A DNA stretch of 64,000 bases from Gemmatimonadales bacterium (GTDB taxonomy: Bacteria; Gemmatimonadota; Gemmatimonadetes; Palauibacterales; Palauibacteraceae): the NCBI GenBank assembly GCA_009840115.1, contig VXOJ01000011.1:62001-126000 (forward strand), written 5' to 3'. The translations under genes were made by a program, and so were the position numbers. The first letter of the stretch is position 1. The number at the start of each line of letters is the position of its first letter. The notes beneath the pieces were generated by a model. The model searched no databases, had not been told where the DNA came from, and saw only the letters and a program-made list of their open reading frames with translations. Shown piece after piece: positions 7,706 to 17,316 of this stretch.

Positions 7706-9556
7706 ATGTCACGCAGAGAGACCTTGACCGCGGGACGGCGGATCGGCCGCCCGGCGGCGTTGTTCGTGTTGGCGTTCGGCTGGCTGGCCGGCGCGGATGC
7801 CCTGGCGGCCCAGGACCCGCCGCCACCCCCGCCGGAGGCCGTCTGGGAATGGGATCCGGACGATCCGCGCATCGGGCTCGCGCCGGGCCTCCACGATGCC
7901 GGCATGGCGATCGGCAACCTCGAGCGGCTGATCAGCCTCCCGAAGCCCGATCCCTTCCTCACGGACGAGGCCGGAGGACGCGGCCCGACGAACTCGGACC
8001 TGGCCTTCCAGGGGGACCTCGTCTTCCAGGGCAGCTACTGGGGCTTCCAGGTGTTCGACGCCTCGGATCCGGCCCAGCCCGAACTCGTCGTCGCGGTCGT
8101 GTGCCCGGGCGGACAGGGTGACGTCAGCGTGCACGAGAACCTTCTCTTCATGTCGGTCCAGCAGACGTCGGCCCGGCTCGACTGCGGCACCGAGGGGGTC
8201 CAGGACAGCGTCAGCACCATGCGCCTGCAGGGGATCCGGATCTTCGACATCTCCGACATCGGGAATCCGCGCCAGGTGAAGACCGTCCAGACGTGCCGCG
8301 GCTCCCACACGCACACGCTCGTCACCGACCCCAACGACGATTCGCGCGTCTACATCTACGTGTCGGGAACGGGACGCGTCCGTTCGGGAAGCGAACTCGA
8401 AGGCTGCTCCGGCATGCCGGCCGAGGAGGACGAGAACACGGCGCTGTTCCGGATCGAGATCATCGAAGTGCCGGTGGCTGCGCCGGAGGATGCCGCGGTC
8501 GTGAACATGCCGCGCATCTTCGCCGACCCCGAGACCGGGGATATCGCGGGTCTGTGGTCGGGAGGCGACCACGGCGAAGGCACGCAGGCGTCCCGTCTCA
8601 CGAACCAGTGCCACGACATCACGGTACGCTCGGATCTCGGACTCGCCGCCGGAGCCTGCGCGGGGAACGGCATCCTGCTGGACATCTCGGACCCCGAGAA
8701 TCCGACCCGCATCGACCAGGTCGTCGATCCGAACTTCGCCTACTGGCATTCCGCGACCTTCAACAACGACGGGACGGCGATTGTGTTCACGGACGAGTGG
8801 GGCGGGGGCGGAGCGCCTCGCTGCCGCGGCTCCGATCCGGAGACCTGGGGCGCCAACGCGATCTTCACGATCCGCGACCGCAAGATGGAGCTGGCGGGCT
8901 ACTACAAGCTGCCCGTGCCGCAGACGGAGCAGGAGAACTGCGTCGCCCACAACGGCTCCATGATCCCGGTGCCGGGCCGCGACATCATGGTGCAGGGCTG
9001 GTACCAGGGCGGCCTCTCGATCTTCGACTTCACGGACCCGGAGAATCCGTTCGAGATCGCCTACTTCGACCGTGGGCCTCTCGACGCGGTGGAGATGCTG
9101 AGCGGCGGCTACTGGTCGGCGTACTGGCATAACGGTGCGATCTACGGCGCGGAAATCGCGCGCGGCGTGGACGTGTTCCAGCTCGCCGCGAGCGAGCACC
9201 TGTCGCAGGCGGAGATCGACGCGGCGATGTCCGTGATGGTCGGCGACTCCAACGTGCAGAACCAGGAGCGGTTCGATTGGCCCGCGAGCTTCGCGGTCGC
9301 GCGGTCGTACCTGATCCAGATGCAGCGCGGCAGCGGCATCCGGGCCGAGCGCGGGGAGCGGGTGGCGTCGCTGCTCGACATGGCGGAGAGCCGGTCCGGC
9401 GCCGAGCGGAATGCCACGCTCGATGAATTGGACGCGGTCGCCGCCGAACTCGACGAGGACGCGCGTCTCGCCGCCAACGCCGCGGCGCCGGGAGATGCGC
9501 GGCGCCTGGCGCTGCTGGCCGACGCGATCCGCGACCTGACGGCCTCGCTGCGCTGA
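7706..9556 (+). CDS. Secreted LVIVD-repeat beta-propeller protein
   Basis: 616 residues from ATG 7706, preceded by a strong AGGAGG; an in-frame ATG at 7664 overlaps the DUF305 stop. An N-terminal signal (RRIGRPAALFVLAFGWLAGA, cut near ALAAQ) precedes repeated blades such as FQGSYWGFQVFDASDPAQPE, IRIFDISDIGNPRQV, ILLDISDPENPTRI and LSIFDFTDPENPFEI. These are LVIVD repeats of an extracellular beta-propeller. A C-terminal helical stretch (about 530-616) is Ala/Glu-rich. LVIVD proteins are mostly structural or binding proteins and no catalytic residues are evident. It is the last gene of the run starting at 5377, and a strong hairpin follows. Confidence 0.85.
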   Translation: MSRRETLTAGRRIGRPAALFVLAFGWLAGADALAAQDPPPPPPEAVWEWDPDDPRIGLAPGLHDAGMAIGNLERLISLPKPDPFLTDEAGGRGPTNSDLAFQGDLVFQGSYWGFQVFDASDPAQPELVVAVVCPGGQGDVSVHENLLFMSVQQTSARLDCGTEGVQDSVSTMRLQGIRIFDISDIGNPRQVKTVQTCRGSHTHTLVTDPNDDSRVYIYVSGTGRVRSGSELEGCSGMPAEEDENTALFRIEIIEVPVAAPEDAAVVNMPRIFADPETGDIAGLWSGGDHGEGTQASRLTNQCHDITVRSDLGLAAGACAGNGILLDISDPENPTRIDQVVDPNFAYWHSATFNNDGTAIVFTDEWGGGGAPRCRGSDPETWGANAIFTIRDRKMELAGYYKLPVPQTEQENCVAHNGSMIPVPGRDIMVQGWYQGGLSIFDFTDPENPFEIAYFDRGPLDAVEMLSGGYWSAYWHNGAIYGAEIARGVDVFQLAASEHLSQAEIDAAMSVMVGDSNVQNQERFDWPASFAVARSYLIQMQRGSGIRAERGERVASLLDMAESRSGAERNATLDELDAVAAELDEDARLAANAAAPGDARRLALLADAIRDLTASLR

Positions 9557-9575
9557 GCCTGGCCTTTCGCAGGAA

Positions 9576-9607
9576 GCTCCGGGGGTCTTTCGGGCGGCCC
9601 CCGGAGC
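9576..9607 (+). terminator. Rho-independent-like terminator after the LVIVD gene
   Basis: A perfect 10-base stem, GCTCCGGGGG (9576-9585) and CCCCCGGAGC (9598-9607), with a 12-base loop, starts 19 bases after the stop codon and is followed by GAATTTCTG. The U-tract is weak, but stem length and position fit the end of the 5377-9556 transcript. Confidence 0.75.
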
Positions 9608-9695
9608 GAATTTCTGCCAGCGCGGAACCCGGAGCGCGCGGGACCGTATGACGGTGTGACCACGTCGAGTTGAGCAGGTCCCGCGAAGCGAGCCC

Positions 9696-10163
9696 GTGAC
9701 GAACCACGACACCTTGAGCGATCCACCCCCCGCCGGCGAGCTGACCCGGGGCATCGTCCCCGGAGGCACGTTCCTCGCCGATTTCCTCTACCCCGAGCCG
9801 GCGGAGCGCCGCGTCGGGGCAATCATCGGTTGGTGGGAGAAACGCCGCCTCCCCTACAACCTCATCGTCGGCGGGACCGGACTCGTGACGATGACGTTCG
9901 GCGCGGCGCTCACGGCCGTGGTCGCGACGCTTCAACCGGTCGACCTGGTCCGCGGGGCGATCTGGTGGGCCGTGTGGGCAAACGTGTGCTATTCGCTGGG
10001 TCCCGTCGTCGAGATCGCACTCCAGAAGCTGTTCGGCGAACGGCTCCTTCCGGCCGGCCCCCTCCTCTTCCGGGCGGGCGTGACCATCGCCGTCGGCGTC
10101 ACGCTGCTGCCCATCATCCCTCTCACGATCGGGTTCATCCTGAACTTCCTAGGAATCCTCTGA
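9696..10163 (+). CDS. Small integral membrane protein, unknown function
   Basis: 155 residues from a GTG start. After a cytoplasmic-looking N-terminus (LADFLYPEPAERR, then WWEKRRLPYN) there are about three hydrophobic segments: LIVGGTGLVTMTFGAALTAV, a GAIWWAVWANVCYSLGPVVE stretch and a C-terminal VTIAVGVTLLPIIPLTIGFI helix. I do not recognise a family. It lies between the terminator at 9576 and the next membrane gene, with 26 bases to the latter, so the two may be cotranscribed. Confidence 0.7.
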   Translation: MTNHDTLSDPPPAGELTRGIVPGGTFLADFLYPEPAERRVGAIIGWWEKRRLPYNLIVGGTGLVTMTFGAALTAVVATLQPVDLVRGAIWWAVWANVCYSLGPVVEIALQKLFGERLLPAGPLLFRAGVTIAVGVTLLPIIPLTIGFILNFLGIL

Positions 10164-10189
10164 CAGCCGCTGCGGCGACGAACGGCGCC

Positions 10190-10774
10190 ATGCCGGCGTC
10201 GCGCGTGTCGAGATGGAGCCTTTGGCTCGCGTGGGTGCTGGCGAGCGGAGTCGGCGGAGCCGTGGGCGTCGTCCCGGCGAGGATCATCGGCACGGCGATG
10301 GGCGAGGCCGTCCTCGGGGCCGTCGCCCTGGGCGGGGTCCTTGGCGCGATCGCGACCGTCCAGTGGCTCATCATGCGGCGGCGGCTGTCCTGGGCCGCCC
10401 GGTGGGCGACCGCAAAGGTCGTGGGAGGACTCGTCGGGGGAGCCGTCGCGCTCGGCCTGTTGGACGTTCTGTCCGCGAACGGGAGTGAAACCCTCGGCGC
10501 CATCCTGGGGACGCTCACGGGACTGGGCGCGTTCGGCACCGTCCAATGGCTGATTCTCCGACGGGTCGCGCGTGCCGGCTGGTGGGTGGCGGCAAGCGTC
10601 GCGGGTCTCCTCGCGGCCGGCCCCCTCGGCGTGGGCGTGCTGGGACTGCTCGTCGGAGACGGCGGTGGATTCGGGGTCGTCTACGGGGCGATAACCGGCG
10701 CACGGTTCGTCACCGCCATCTCGAAGCGCCGGGTTTCCCAATTCAGAGATCCTCCCGACGGGACGTCCCCCTAG
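10190..10774 (+). CDS. Gly/Ala-rich membrane protein with an internal tandem duplication
   Basis: 194 residues from ATG 10190. The protein is almost entirely small-residue-rich transmembrane helices. Two copies of one unit are clear: AIATVQWLIMRRRLSWAARW and, later, AFGTVQWLILRRVARAGWWV, each preceded by a Gly-rich helix (GAVALGGVLG and GAILGTLTGLG) and followed by another. This suggests a duplicated helical hairpin. It looks like a small membrane protein of unknown function, reminiscent of glycine-zipper proteins. It ends 71 bases before the convergent bat operon; I see no convincing terminator in that gap. Confidence 0.7.
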   Translation: MPASRVSRWSLWLAWVLASGVGGAVGVVPARIIGTAMGEAVLGAVALGGVLGAIATVQWLIMRRRLSWAARWATAKVVGGLVGGAVALGLLDVLSANGSETLGAILGTLTGLGAFGTVQWLILRRVARAGWWVAASVAGLLAAGPLGVGVLGLLVGDGGGFGVVYGAITGARFVTAISKRRVSQFRDPPDGTSP

Positions 10775-10845
10775 GATTCCAAGCCAGGGTCTTGCCGCTT
10801 GGCCCTCACAGCATCGGGTGAGCAGCGGGTTTTTGCCGCGGGCGG

Positions 10846-11673
10846 CTAAATCGTTTCGAGGTCTCCGGCTCGCACCCAGCCGACCTTGCCGTCTTCGAGC
10901 ACGATCTCGAGCCAGTCGCTCGATCTCCGGTCGATCCGGACGACGGCCCCCTCGTGAATCGTGAACAACTGAAGCGAAGGGTCATCGGAGGGCGCGCTCT
11001 GGACGGCGGCCTCGGTCTGCAGGATCACCCCGCGTTCCGCGCGCCCGATGCTGAATTCGCGGACCAGGAGGTTCGCGCCGACGACGAAGGTGAGCGCGGC
11101 AGCGGCGACGGCGGCGTGGCGGGTCCAGCGCGGCGGTCCGGTGGAGAGGAGCCGGTAGAGCAGGATGGACGCCAGCCCCAGGTAGCCCAGCGCCACGATC
11201 GCGATGAGCCACGCGCGCGGCACGAGTTGCACCGACCACCCGGCGACGCGGGGCACCCAGAAGCCGGGCAGCGGCGTGATCTGGTCGGCGGTCAGGGAGC
11301 GCGCCAGTGCCAGATTCGTGCGCACGCTCTCATCCCGGGGCAGCGCGACCCTGGCGCGCTCGTAGAAGAGGATCGCCCGGCCCAGTTCTCCGAGCCGGAA
11401 GTAGGCGTTGCCGATGTTGTAGTGAAGTTCGCCGCTCTCGAACCCGTCCTCGTACAGCCCGAGCCAGGCCTCGAGGGCCCCCTCATGGTCTCCGGCCTGG
11501 TAGAGGCGGTTCCCCGCCTGGAACCGGTCGGCGAGCGCCGCGGCGGGAGCGGCTTCCTGGGGAGTGGGGAACCCGGCCGCCGAAGCCGGGGCGGTCACCG
11601 AGGCGACAGCGAGCACGACCGCCGAAAGCCCGGCGGCCGCGTGTCGACGCCGGGCGGGCCGGCGGGCGGTCAT
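10846..11673 (-). CDS. batE: BatE-like TPR and SH3-domain membrane protein
   Basis: 275 residues. A Sec signal (GLSAVVLAVASVTAPASA) is followed by TPR repeats at about 45-125 (RFQAGNRLYQAGDHEGALEA, then ELHYNIGNAYFRLGELGRAI). Two TM helices follow around 140-200 (AWLIAIVALGYLGLASILLY and AVAAAALTFVVGANLLV), then a C-terminal SH3b-like domain ending GKVGWVRAGDLETI. This is the architecture of BatE in the Bacteroides aerotolerance operon. It is the last gene of the eight-gene minus-strand operon, and its ATG overlaps the batD stop by four bases (ATGA). Role in aerotolerance or envelope integrity is by family; the mechanism is unclear. Confidence 0.82.
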   Translation of the reverse strand: MTARRPARRRHAAAGLSAVVLAVASVTAPASAAGFPTPQEAAPAAALADRFQAGNRLYQAGDHEGALEAWLGLYEDGFESGELHYNIGNAYFRLGELGRAILFYERARVALPRDESVRTNLALARSLTADQITPLPGFWVPRVAGWSVQLVPRAWLIAIVALGYLGLASILLYRLLSTGPPRWTRHAAVAAAALTFVVGANLLVREFSIGRAERGVILQTEAAVQSAPSDDPSLQLFTIHEGAVVRIDRRSSDWLEIVLEDGKVGWVRAGDLETI

Positions 11674-13544
11674 CGGAGTTCTCCCGCGAGGGCGGACAGC
11701 ACGGACTCGGCGCGGGCCAGAAACGCCTTGCGCTCCTCGATCTCGGCGCCGACCGGGGCGAACCGCTGCCGGTCGCAGGCTTCGAGGACGGCGAAGTACT
11801 CTTCGACGGCGGGCTCGCGGGCGCCGCGGTGGAGCAGGGCGGCGCGCAGGTCGTCGCGGATCATCCCGGCCGCGGAGGTGTCGAGCTTGTCGGCGACGAA
11901 CCCCTCCAGCGCCTGGCCGGTCTCGGCGTAGAAGGCCCGCGCATCGTCGCCTCCCGCGAGCCCGGCCGCCCGGGCGAGGCGCTTCTTCGCCACGCGGGCG
12001 GCCCGGCGGTCGCGGGCGTAGGCCCGGTCACCGGCGAGCCGGTCGCGGCGTCGGCGCAGCCCGGCCGCGCCCGCGACCATGCCGACGGGCGCAAGCGCGA
12101 CGATCCAGAACCATGCGTGGTCGAACAGCGTCTCACCCCGGCGGCGGAAGCGCGGCGTATCGGTCCGGATGAAGCGGATGTCCGAGCGCAGCGCCTCGAC
12201 GGAGCCGCGCGCGCGTGCTCCCGGCAGCGCGTCCTCGACCGCCCGGCCCGTGACCCGCAACTCGACCGGCCCCGCCGACGCGATCTCGTAGCGGTCCGCC
12301 GCGGCGTCGTAGTACCCCATGTCGACGCCCGGTATCGTCAGCACCCCGGGCGCCCTCGGGATGAGGACGTACTCCCAGGTCCGCGTCCCCGAAACGCCCG
12401 CGTCGGCGGTCCGCAGACGATCCGAAACTTCGGGAGGAAAGGCCTCCACGGTCGGCGGGAAGGCGAGTTCCGGCGGCGCCAGCGCCTTCAGGTTGCCGGA
12501 GCCCGACACCTCCACGCGCAGCGTGACCGCCTCGTTCGCGGCCAGGCTGTCCCGGTCGACGGAACTCGCGACGGCCAGATCTCCGACGAGACCCGTGAAG
12601 TCCGCGGGCCGGCCCTCGGCGGGGAGCGGAAGCACGTCGATCTCGACCGGACGAGACGCGGCCCCCGCCGTCACGACGTCTCCGAACAGGGAGCTCCGGT
12701 TGAAGAACCCCCCGAACACATCGTCGAACGGATCGCGCGAACGCCGCTGCACGCGGACCTGCGCCTCGATCGCGAGCGGTTCGAGCGTCTTCGTGCCCGG
12801 CCCCGTCGGATACAGCGCCACCTTCCGGATCACGGCCGTCGCGTACGCGACCCCATCGCGCACGACCTGTTCGACCTGCGGCTGCTGCGGGAGTTCGAAC
12901 TCCTCGACCCAGAAGCCCGCCGTGCCGGGGAGTCGCGTGACCCCGTACGAACTCACGTTGACGCGCGTGAAGAGCCGGTATTCGACGATGACCGGCTCGT
13001 TCTCCCGCACGCGGCGCTTGTCCGGCTCGGCGACGATGAAGAGGTCGTCCGGGCCGACGGTCTCCGGATCGGAAGGCTGCCCCGCGGGCGCTCCACCCGC
13101 TCCCGGCGCCGGCTGGGGAGCGGACGACACCCGCAGGCTCAGCGGCTCCGTCGTCAGCGTCTCGCCCCCCGCCTCGACCGTCACCGGCCCGATCTCGAAC
13201 GTCCCCTCCATCGTGGCCTGGAAGCGGTACTGCACGGTGAGCGAGACGGTCGTCTGGCCATTCACGATCCGGACCGAGCTCTGGGTCCCGCTGCTCAGGA
13301 AGGCGGCGAAAGCCCCCATGTCGGGAAGGACCGGGTCCTGGTCGAAGCGCTGGACGCCGTCCAGGACGACGTTGAGGGTGAAGGTCTGCCCCACCCCAAC
13401 CTCCCCGCGGTCGAGATGCGCGGAGGCCGTGACCTCCTGCCCGGCAAGCGTTCCCGGAGCGAGAAGGCAACCGATGAGCCAGCCGAGCGCGGCAACCGTG
13501 ACCGGGCGCCCGCGGCGGGCCGGGAGTCCAGGGCGTCGCATCAC
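11670..13544 (-). CDS. batD: BatD-like protein (oxygen tolerance family)
   Basis: 624 residues with a signal peptide (VTVAALGWLIGCLLAPGTLA). The body reads as repeated beta-sandwich domains of the BatD family: VTASAHLDRGEVGVGQTFTL at the start, QPRS-like VQYRFQATMEGTFEIGPVTV, then GSGNLKALAPPEL. One TM helix near residue 475 (FWIVALAPVGMVAGAAGL) is followed by a cytoplasmic helical tail. BatD is thought to act with the VWA proteins BatA/BatB at the membrane. The GTG at 13544 overlaps the batC stop (GTGA); ATG 13541 is an equally good start. Strong family match. Confidence 0.88.
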   Translation of the reverse strand: MMRRPGLPARRGRPVTVAALGWLIGCLLAPGTLAGQEVTASAHLDRGEVGVGQTFTLNVVLDGVQRFDQDPVLPDMGAFAAFLSSGTQSSVRIVNGQTTVSLTVQYRFQATMEGTFEIGPVTVEAGGETLTTEPLSLRVSSAPQPAPGAGGAPAGQPSDPETVGPDDLFIVAEPDKRRVRENEPVIVEYRLFTRVNVSSYGVTRLPGTAGFWVEEFELPQQPQVEQVVRDGVAYATAVIRKVALYPTGPGTKTLEPLAIEAQVRVQRRSRDPFDDVFGGFFNRSSLFGDVVTAGAASRPVEIDVLPLPAEGRPADFTGLVGDLAVASSVDRDSLAANEAVTLRVEVSGSGNLKALAPPELAFPPTVEAFPPEVSDRLRTADAGVSGTRTWEYVLIPRAPGVLTIPGVDMGYYDAAADRYEIASAGPVELRVTGRAVEDALPGARARGSVEALRSDIRFIRTDTPRFRRRGETLFDHAWFWIVALAPVGMVAGAAGLRRRRDRLAGDRAYARDRRAARVAKKRLARAAGLAGGDDARAFYAETGQALEGFVADKLDTSAAGMIRDDLRAALLHRGAREPAVEEYFAVLEACDRQRFAPVGAEIEERKAFLARAESVLSALAGELR

Positions 13545-14302
13545 CAGTCCCGGCGCGGCCTCGTGCCGCGCGTCGGCGTGCGCGGCTGGCGGTTCACTTC
13601 ATCCTGATCTTCCCGGATCGCGTCCAGCAGCCGCTCGGCCTCCTCCCTCGTCATCTCGCCCGGCGGGGGTGTTCCGTCCTGCGGCTGCGGTTCCGATTCG
13701 TCGGGCTCCTGCTCCGGGTCCTGTTCGGGCTGATTCTGCGAGTCCTGTTCGGGGTCCGGGTTCGGCTCGCCGCCCTGCGGTGGTGGCTCGCCCTCGTCTT
13801 CGTTCTCCTCGTCGTTCTCGCCGTCGCCCTGCTGCTGTTGCTCCTGCTCCTGCATTTGCTCGAGCACGCGCTCCAGGTTGTGCTTGGCGTCGGCGTCCGC
13901 CGGGTCGGCCCGCAGCGCCTGCTTGAAGGCCTCCAGGCTCTCGGGGAGCGCCCCCTGCCGGTAGAGCGTGTTCCCGAGGTTGTACCAGGCGGCGGCCGCC
14001 AGCTCCGGGTCGCCGCTCTCCACCGCGGCGCGGAAGGACTCCAGCGCGGGCTCGTAGTTCTCCCCCTGGTAGAGCGCGTTCCCGTCGTTGAAGCGGATGA
14101 TGGGGGAGTCGGGGGCCTCGAGGAGCGCTTCCAGGTACTTCTCATGCGCCTCGGCGAAGCGTCCCTCTTCGTAGAGGCGGTTCCCTTCGCGCGTCTCCGC
14201 CCGTCCCGCCTGCGCGCGCACTTCGACCGGTGCCGCGGCCGCGAGGGTCGCGATGACCAGGGGCAGCCACAGCCGCCCGCTGCCGCCGCGCGTCGTGCTC
14301 AC
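13541..14302 (-). CDS. batC: BatC-like TPR protein with acidic, low-complexity C-terminus
   Basis: 253 residues from GTG 14302, chosen for the GGGAGG box 7 bases upstream and the 4-base GTGA overlap with batB. A signal peptide (LPLVIATLAAAAPVEVRAQ) is followed by TPRs at about 30-140 (REGNRLYEEGRFAEAHEKYL, AAAAWYNLGNTLYRQGALPE, SLEAFKQALRADPADADAKH). From about residue 150 the chain becomes Gln/Glu/Asp/Pro-rich (EQEQQQQGDGENDEENEDE and following), ending with a short helix (EAERLLDAIREDQDEVNR). This acidic tail and terminal helix are seen in other BatC proteins. It probably scaffolds the BatA/BatB complex in the periplasm. Confidence 0.83.
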   Translation of the reverse strand: MSTTRGGSGRLWLPLVIATLAAAAPVEVRAQAGRAETREGNRLYEEGRFAEAHEKYLEALLEAPDSPIIRFNDGNALYQGENYEPALESFRAAVESGDPELAAAAWYNLGNTLYRQGALPESLEAFKQALRADPADADAKHNLERVLEQMQEQEQQQQGDGENDEENEDEGEPPPQGGEPNPDPEQDSQNQPEQDPEQEPDESEPQPQDGTPPPGEMTREEAERLLDAIREDQDEVNRQPRTPTRGTRPRRDW

Positions 14303-15330
14303 GAGAACCTCCCTCTCCAGACCCTCACCGTCGTCTTCCGGTCCGTCCACAGGCCTTCCAGGAACAATAGGAGAATCGCCGCTCCGAGGAAGATCTGGAA
14401 CTGCTCCTCGTACTGCGTGACCTCGCGCGCGTCGATCTCCCGTCCGCCCAGCTCCGACACCTCCTCGATGAGCGCGGTCAACTCGCTCGCTTCGGGGGTG
14501 CTGCGGTAGAGCTGTCCACCCGTTCGCATCGCGATCTCCCTCAACGTCGCCTCGTCGAGCCGAGTCGTGACGACCGCCCCCGCTTCGTCGCGCTTGAACC
14601 CGGCCGGCCGGCCCGCCGCGTCGTACTCGGGAATGGGGACGCCGTCCGTCGAACCCACGCCGACCGTGTGGATCGTCACCCCGGCCTCGAGCGCGCGATC
14701 CACGGCCGGCTCGATGCCTCCCTCGTGGTCTTCGCCGTCGGTGACCACGATGATGATGCGTTCCTCCACCGGCGCGTCGGAGAAGGCGTCAAGCGCGAGT
14801 TCGAGCGCGGCGCCGAGGTCCGTCCCCTGCACAGGCACGAGATCCGTGTCCATCGCGTTGAGGAAGAGGCGTGCGGCCCCGTAGTCCGAGGTCAGCGGGC
14901 TCTGGACGAAGGCCTGGCCGGCAAAGGCGATGAGGCCGATGCGGTCCCCATCCAGCTGTTCGATGAGGCGCTGGATTTCGAGCTTCGAGCGCTGCAGGCG
15001 GTTGGGGGCGAGGTCCTCCGCCAGCATCGAGGTGGAGAGGTCGAGGGCGACGACGATGTCCATCCCCTCGCGGCGGACAGTCTCCACGCGCGAGCCGAAC
15101 TGCGGGCGGGCGACGGCGACGACGGAGAGTCCGAGCACGGCGAGGAGGCCGACGGCCTTCCAGGCTCGGGCCCGCCGGTTCACGCTCCGGCTCAACTGGC
15201 GGACGAGCGCGAGATCGCCGAAGCGGGCCAGCGCCCGGCGGCGGTGCGCCGCGCCGCGCCACATCAGTCCGGCGGCCAGCGGGATGAGCGCGAGCCCGAA
15301 GAGCGCCGTGACGAACCCGAAGCGGAACAC
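14299..15330 (-). CDS. batB: BatB-like von Willebrand factor A membrane protein
   Basis: 343 residues from GTG 15330, with GGGAGGGGGG just upstream. N-terminal hydrophobic segments (FVTALFGLALIPLAAGLMW and VGLLAVLGLSVVAVARPQF) flank a basic stretch, then a VWA domain begins with the MIDAS motif VALDLSTSMLAEDLAPNRLQ, followed by DRIGLIAFAGQAFVQSPLT and IIVVTDGEDHEGG. A C-terminal TM (FQIFLGAAILLLFLEGLW) anchors it. It is paired with batA 14 bases upstream, and the two proteins share the same layout. MIDAS residues are intact, so metal-dependent protein binding is expected. Confidence 0.88.
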   Translation of the reverse strand: MFRFGFVTALFGLALIPLAAGLMWRGAAHRRRALARFGDLALVRQLSRSVNRRARAWKAVGLLAVLGLSVVAVARPQFGSRVETVRREGMDIVVALDLSTSMLAEDLAPNRLQRSKLEIQRLIEQLDGDRIGLIAFAGQAFVQSPLTSDYGAARLFLNAMDTDLVPVQGTDLGAALELALDAFSDAPVEERIIIVVTDGEDHEGGIEPAVDRALEAGVTIHTVGVGSTDGVPIPEYDAAGRPAGFKRDEAGAVVTTRLDEATLREIAMRTGGQLYRSTPEASELTALIEEVSELGGREIDAREVTQYEEQFQIFLGAAILLLFLEGLWTDRKTTVRVWRGRFS

Positions 15331-15344
15331 GATCCCCCCTCCCG

Positions 15345-16340
15345 CTACGGCAGTCTTCTCAGGACCGTCTGCGCGAGCCCGATCTCGAGCAGCAGCAGTC
15401 CGAGTCCCGCCGCGAGCGGGAAGTGGAAGAGTTCGCCGTACCGCGTGAAGCTCTGCACGTCGATTTCGGTCGTCTCGAGGGCGTCGATTTCCTCGTAGAT
15501 GCGTTCGAGACTCTCGCGGTCCGTGGCCCGGAAGTAGCGACCTCCGGTGACCTCGGCGACTTCCGTGAGCGTCGGTTCATCGACGTCCACCGGAATCGAG
15601 ACGAGGCGCCGCCCGAAGACCGGATCATCGACGGGGACCGGGGCCGTCCCCCGCGAACCGGCCCCGATCGTATAGACCCTGACCCCCAGCGCCCGGGCCA
15701 TTTGAGCGGCCGTCGCCGGATCGATCTCGCCGCGGTTGTTCCGGCCGTCGGTGAGGAGCACGATGATCCGCGATTCGGCCTGGCTGGACTCCAGCCGCTT
15801 GAGCGCGGTCGCGAGTCCGAGTCCGATCGCGGTCCCGTCCTCGACCATCCCCACTTCAAGTTCGGCCATCACCGCGGAGACGGCCGGGTGATCGATCGTG
15901 AGCGGGGCCTGGGTGAAGGCCTGGCCCGCGAACACGACAAGTCCGATGCGGTCGTTGCGCCGGCGCTCGACGAAGTCCGCCGCCACCTCCTTGGCGGCCT
16001 CCAGCCGGTTGGGCGCCAAGTCCTGCGCGAGCATGGAACTGGAGATATCGAGGGCCATGACGATGTCGACGCCCTCGGTCGACACGTCCTCGCTCGTCGA
16101 GGCGGACTGGGGGCGCGCGAAGGCGACGGTGAGCGCGCTGAGCGCGAGAAGTCGCAACGCCAGCGGCACATGGCGCAGGCGGCCCGTGCGCTCGGCCCCC
16201 GCGCGACGCAGGAGCGCAAGGTCCGGGTAGCGCAGGGCGCCGGTCTTCCGCCCGCCCTTCGCCAGGTGCCGGTACGCGACCGCCGGGACGAGGAGAAGCA
16301 GGAGCAGGAGGAACGCGGGATCCGCGAATCGGAGGATCAT
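15345..16340 (-). CDS. batA: BatA-like von Willebrand factor A membrane protein
   Basis: 331 residues from ATG 16340, chosen because it overlaps the preceding stop (ATGA) and gives the short start MILRFADPAFLLLLLLLVP. Two N-terminal TM segments precede a VWA domain with MIDAS DISSSMLAQDLAPNRLEAAK, DRIGLVVFAGQAFTQAPLT and IVLLTDGRNNRGEIDP. The C-terminus has another TM (FPLAAGLGLLLLEIGL). BatA and BatB are thought to interact in the inner membrane, with the MoxR ATPase acting on or with them. The longer upstream frame is within the neighbouring gene and is not used. Confidence 0.9.
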   Translation of the reverse strand: MILRFADPAFLLLLLLLVPAVAYRHLAKGGRKTGALRYPDLALLRRAGAERTGRLRHVPLALRLLALSALTVAFARPQSASTSEDVSTEGVDIVMALDISSSMLAQDLAPNRLEAAKEVAADFVERRRNDRIGLVVFAGQAFTQAPLTIDHPAVSAVMAELEVGMVEDGTAIGLGLATALKRLESSQAESRIIVLLTDGRNNRGEIDPATAAQMARALGVRVYTIGAGSRGTAPVPVDDPVFGRRLVSIPVDVDEPTLTEVAEVTGGRYFRATDRESLERIYEEIDALETTEIDVQSFTRYGELFHFPLAAGLGLLLLEIGLAQTVLRRLP

Positions 16341-17316
16341 GAGACGGCCGCGGCCGCTTCGGACTCCGCCAGGGGCGGGGGCACGAACTTCGTCCGGTCC
16401 ACCAGTTTGCGCGCGTCGGCGAGAATGTTGCGGCACGCCGCGTCATCCGGTCGCCATTTCGCGAACTTCACGAGGTCGCAGGCGTCCAGAAAGCGCTCGA
16501 AGGCCGTGCGAATGCCGGGGTCCACGCCGGCATGCCCCAGGCTCGATATCACGTCCGGCGTGACCATCTCCAGCGCCCAGATCCGGTAGCGTCCCTCGAG
16601 GTACGCGCGGATGATCCGGGACACCTCGACGTGGTACGGCTTGATCTCGCCGCGCTCCAGGAGAGGGGACGCCTCGAGCCGGTCCAGCGCCTCGAGCGCG
16701 ATCTCGTGCGCCGGTCGGGCCGGCACCGGCGGCCCGGAGTCGACCCGGTCGGGGCCGCGGCGCCGACGACGCCCCCACCAGTACCCGCCGCCGGCGAGAA
16801 CCACGGCGAGCAGGAGCCACGGCCACAGGAGCAGCCAGTTGCGCGCGACCGCGCGCGGGCCCTTCACGTCGCGGATGTCCCCGCTCTCATCGAGCCCGAC
16901 CGTGGTCACGCCGATGACCACCGGATCCGTGGAGACGGTGGCCGTCCCGTCGCCCCCGTCCGTGAGTTCGAGGGTAAAGGACGGGATCTCGAGTTCCCCG
17001 AGTTCGAAGGCGGTCACGTGAAGCACCGCTGCGGTCCGGGCGCCGTCCGCCGAGGCTTCGGGCGGGCTCGCTTCGAGCGCCAGCGCCTCGAAGGGGCCCA
17101 GCGAAAGCGAATCGGGCCAGCGCACCGCGAAGTCCGCCGGGTGCTCGATGGCGAGCCGCAGCGCAAGCGGGTCGCCCACGTGGATCTCCGTCGTGTCAGG
17201 CTCGATCGTGACCCGCGGCGACTGTCCCCGAAGGTCCCCGCCCGCGCCGAGCGCCCCGCACGCGAGCAGGAGGCCCACGACCACGGCCCGCCGGTTCCCG
17301 CGCCCCGACCCGCGAC

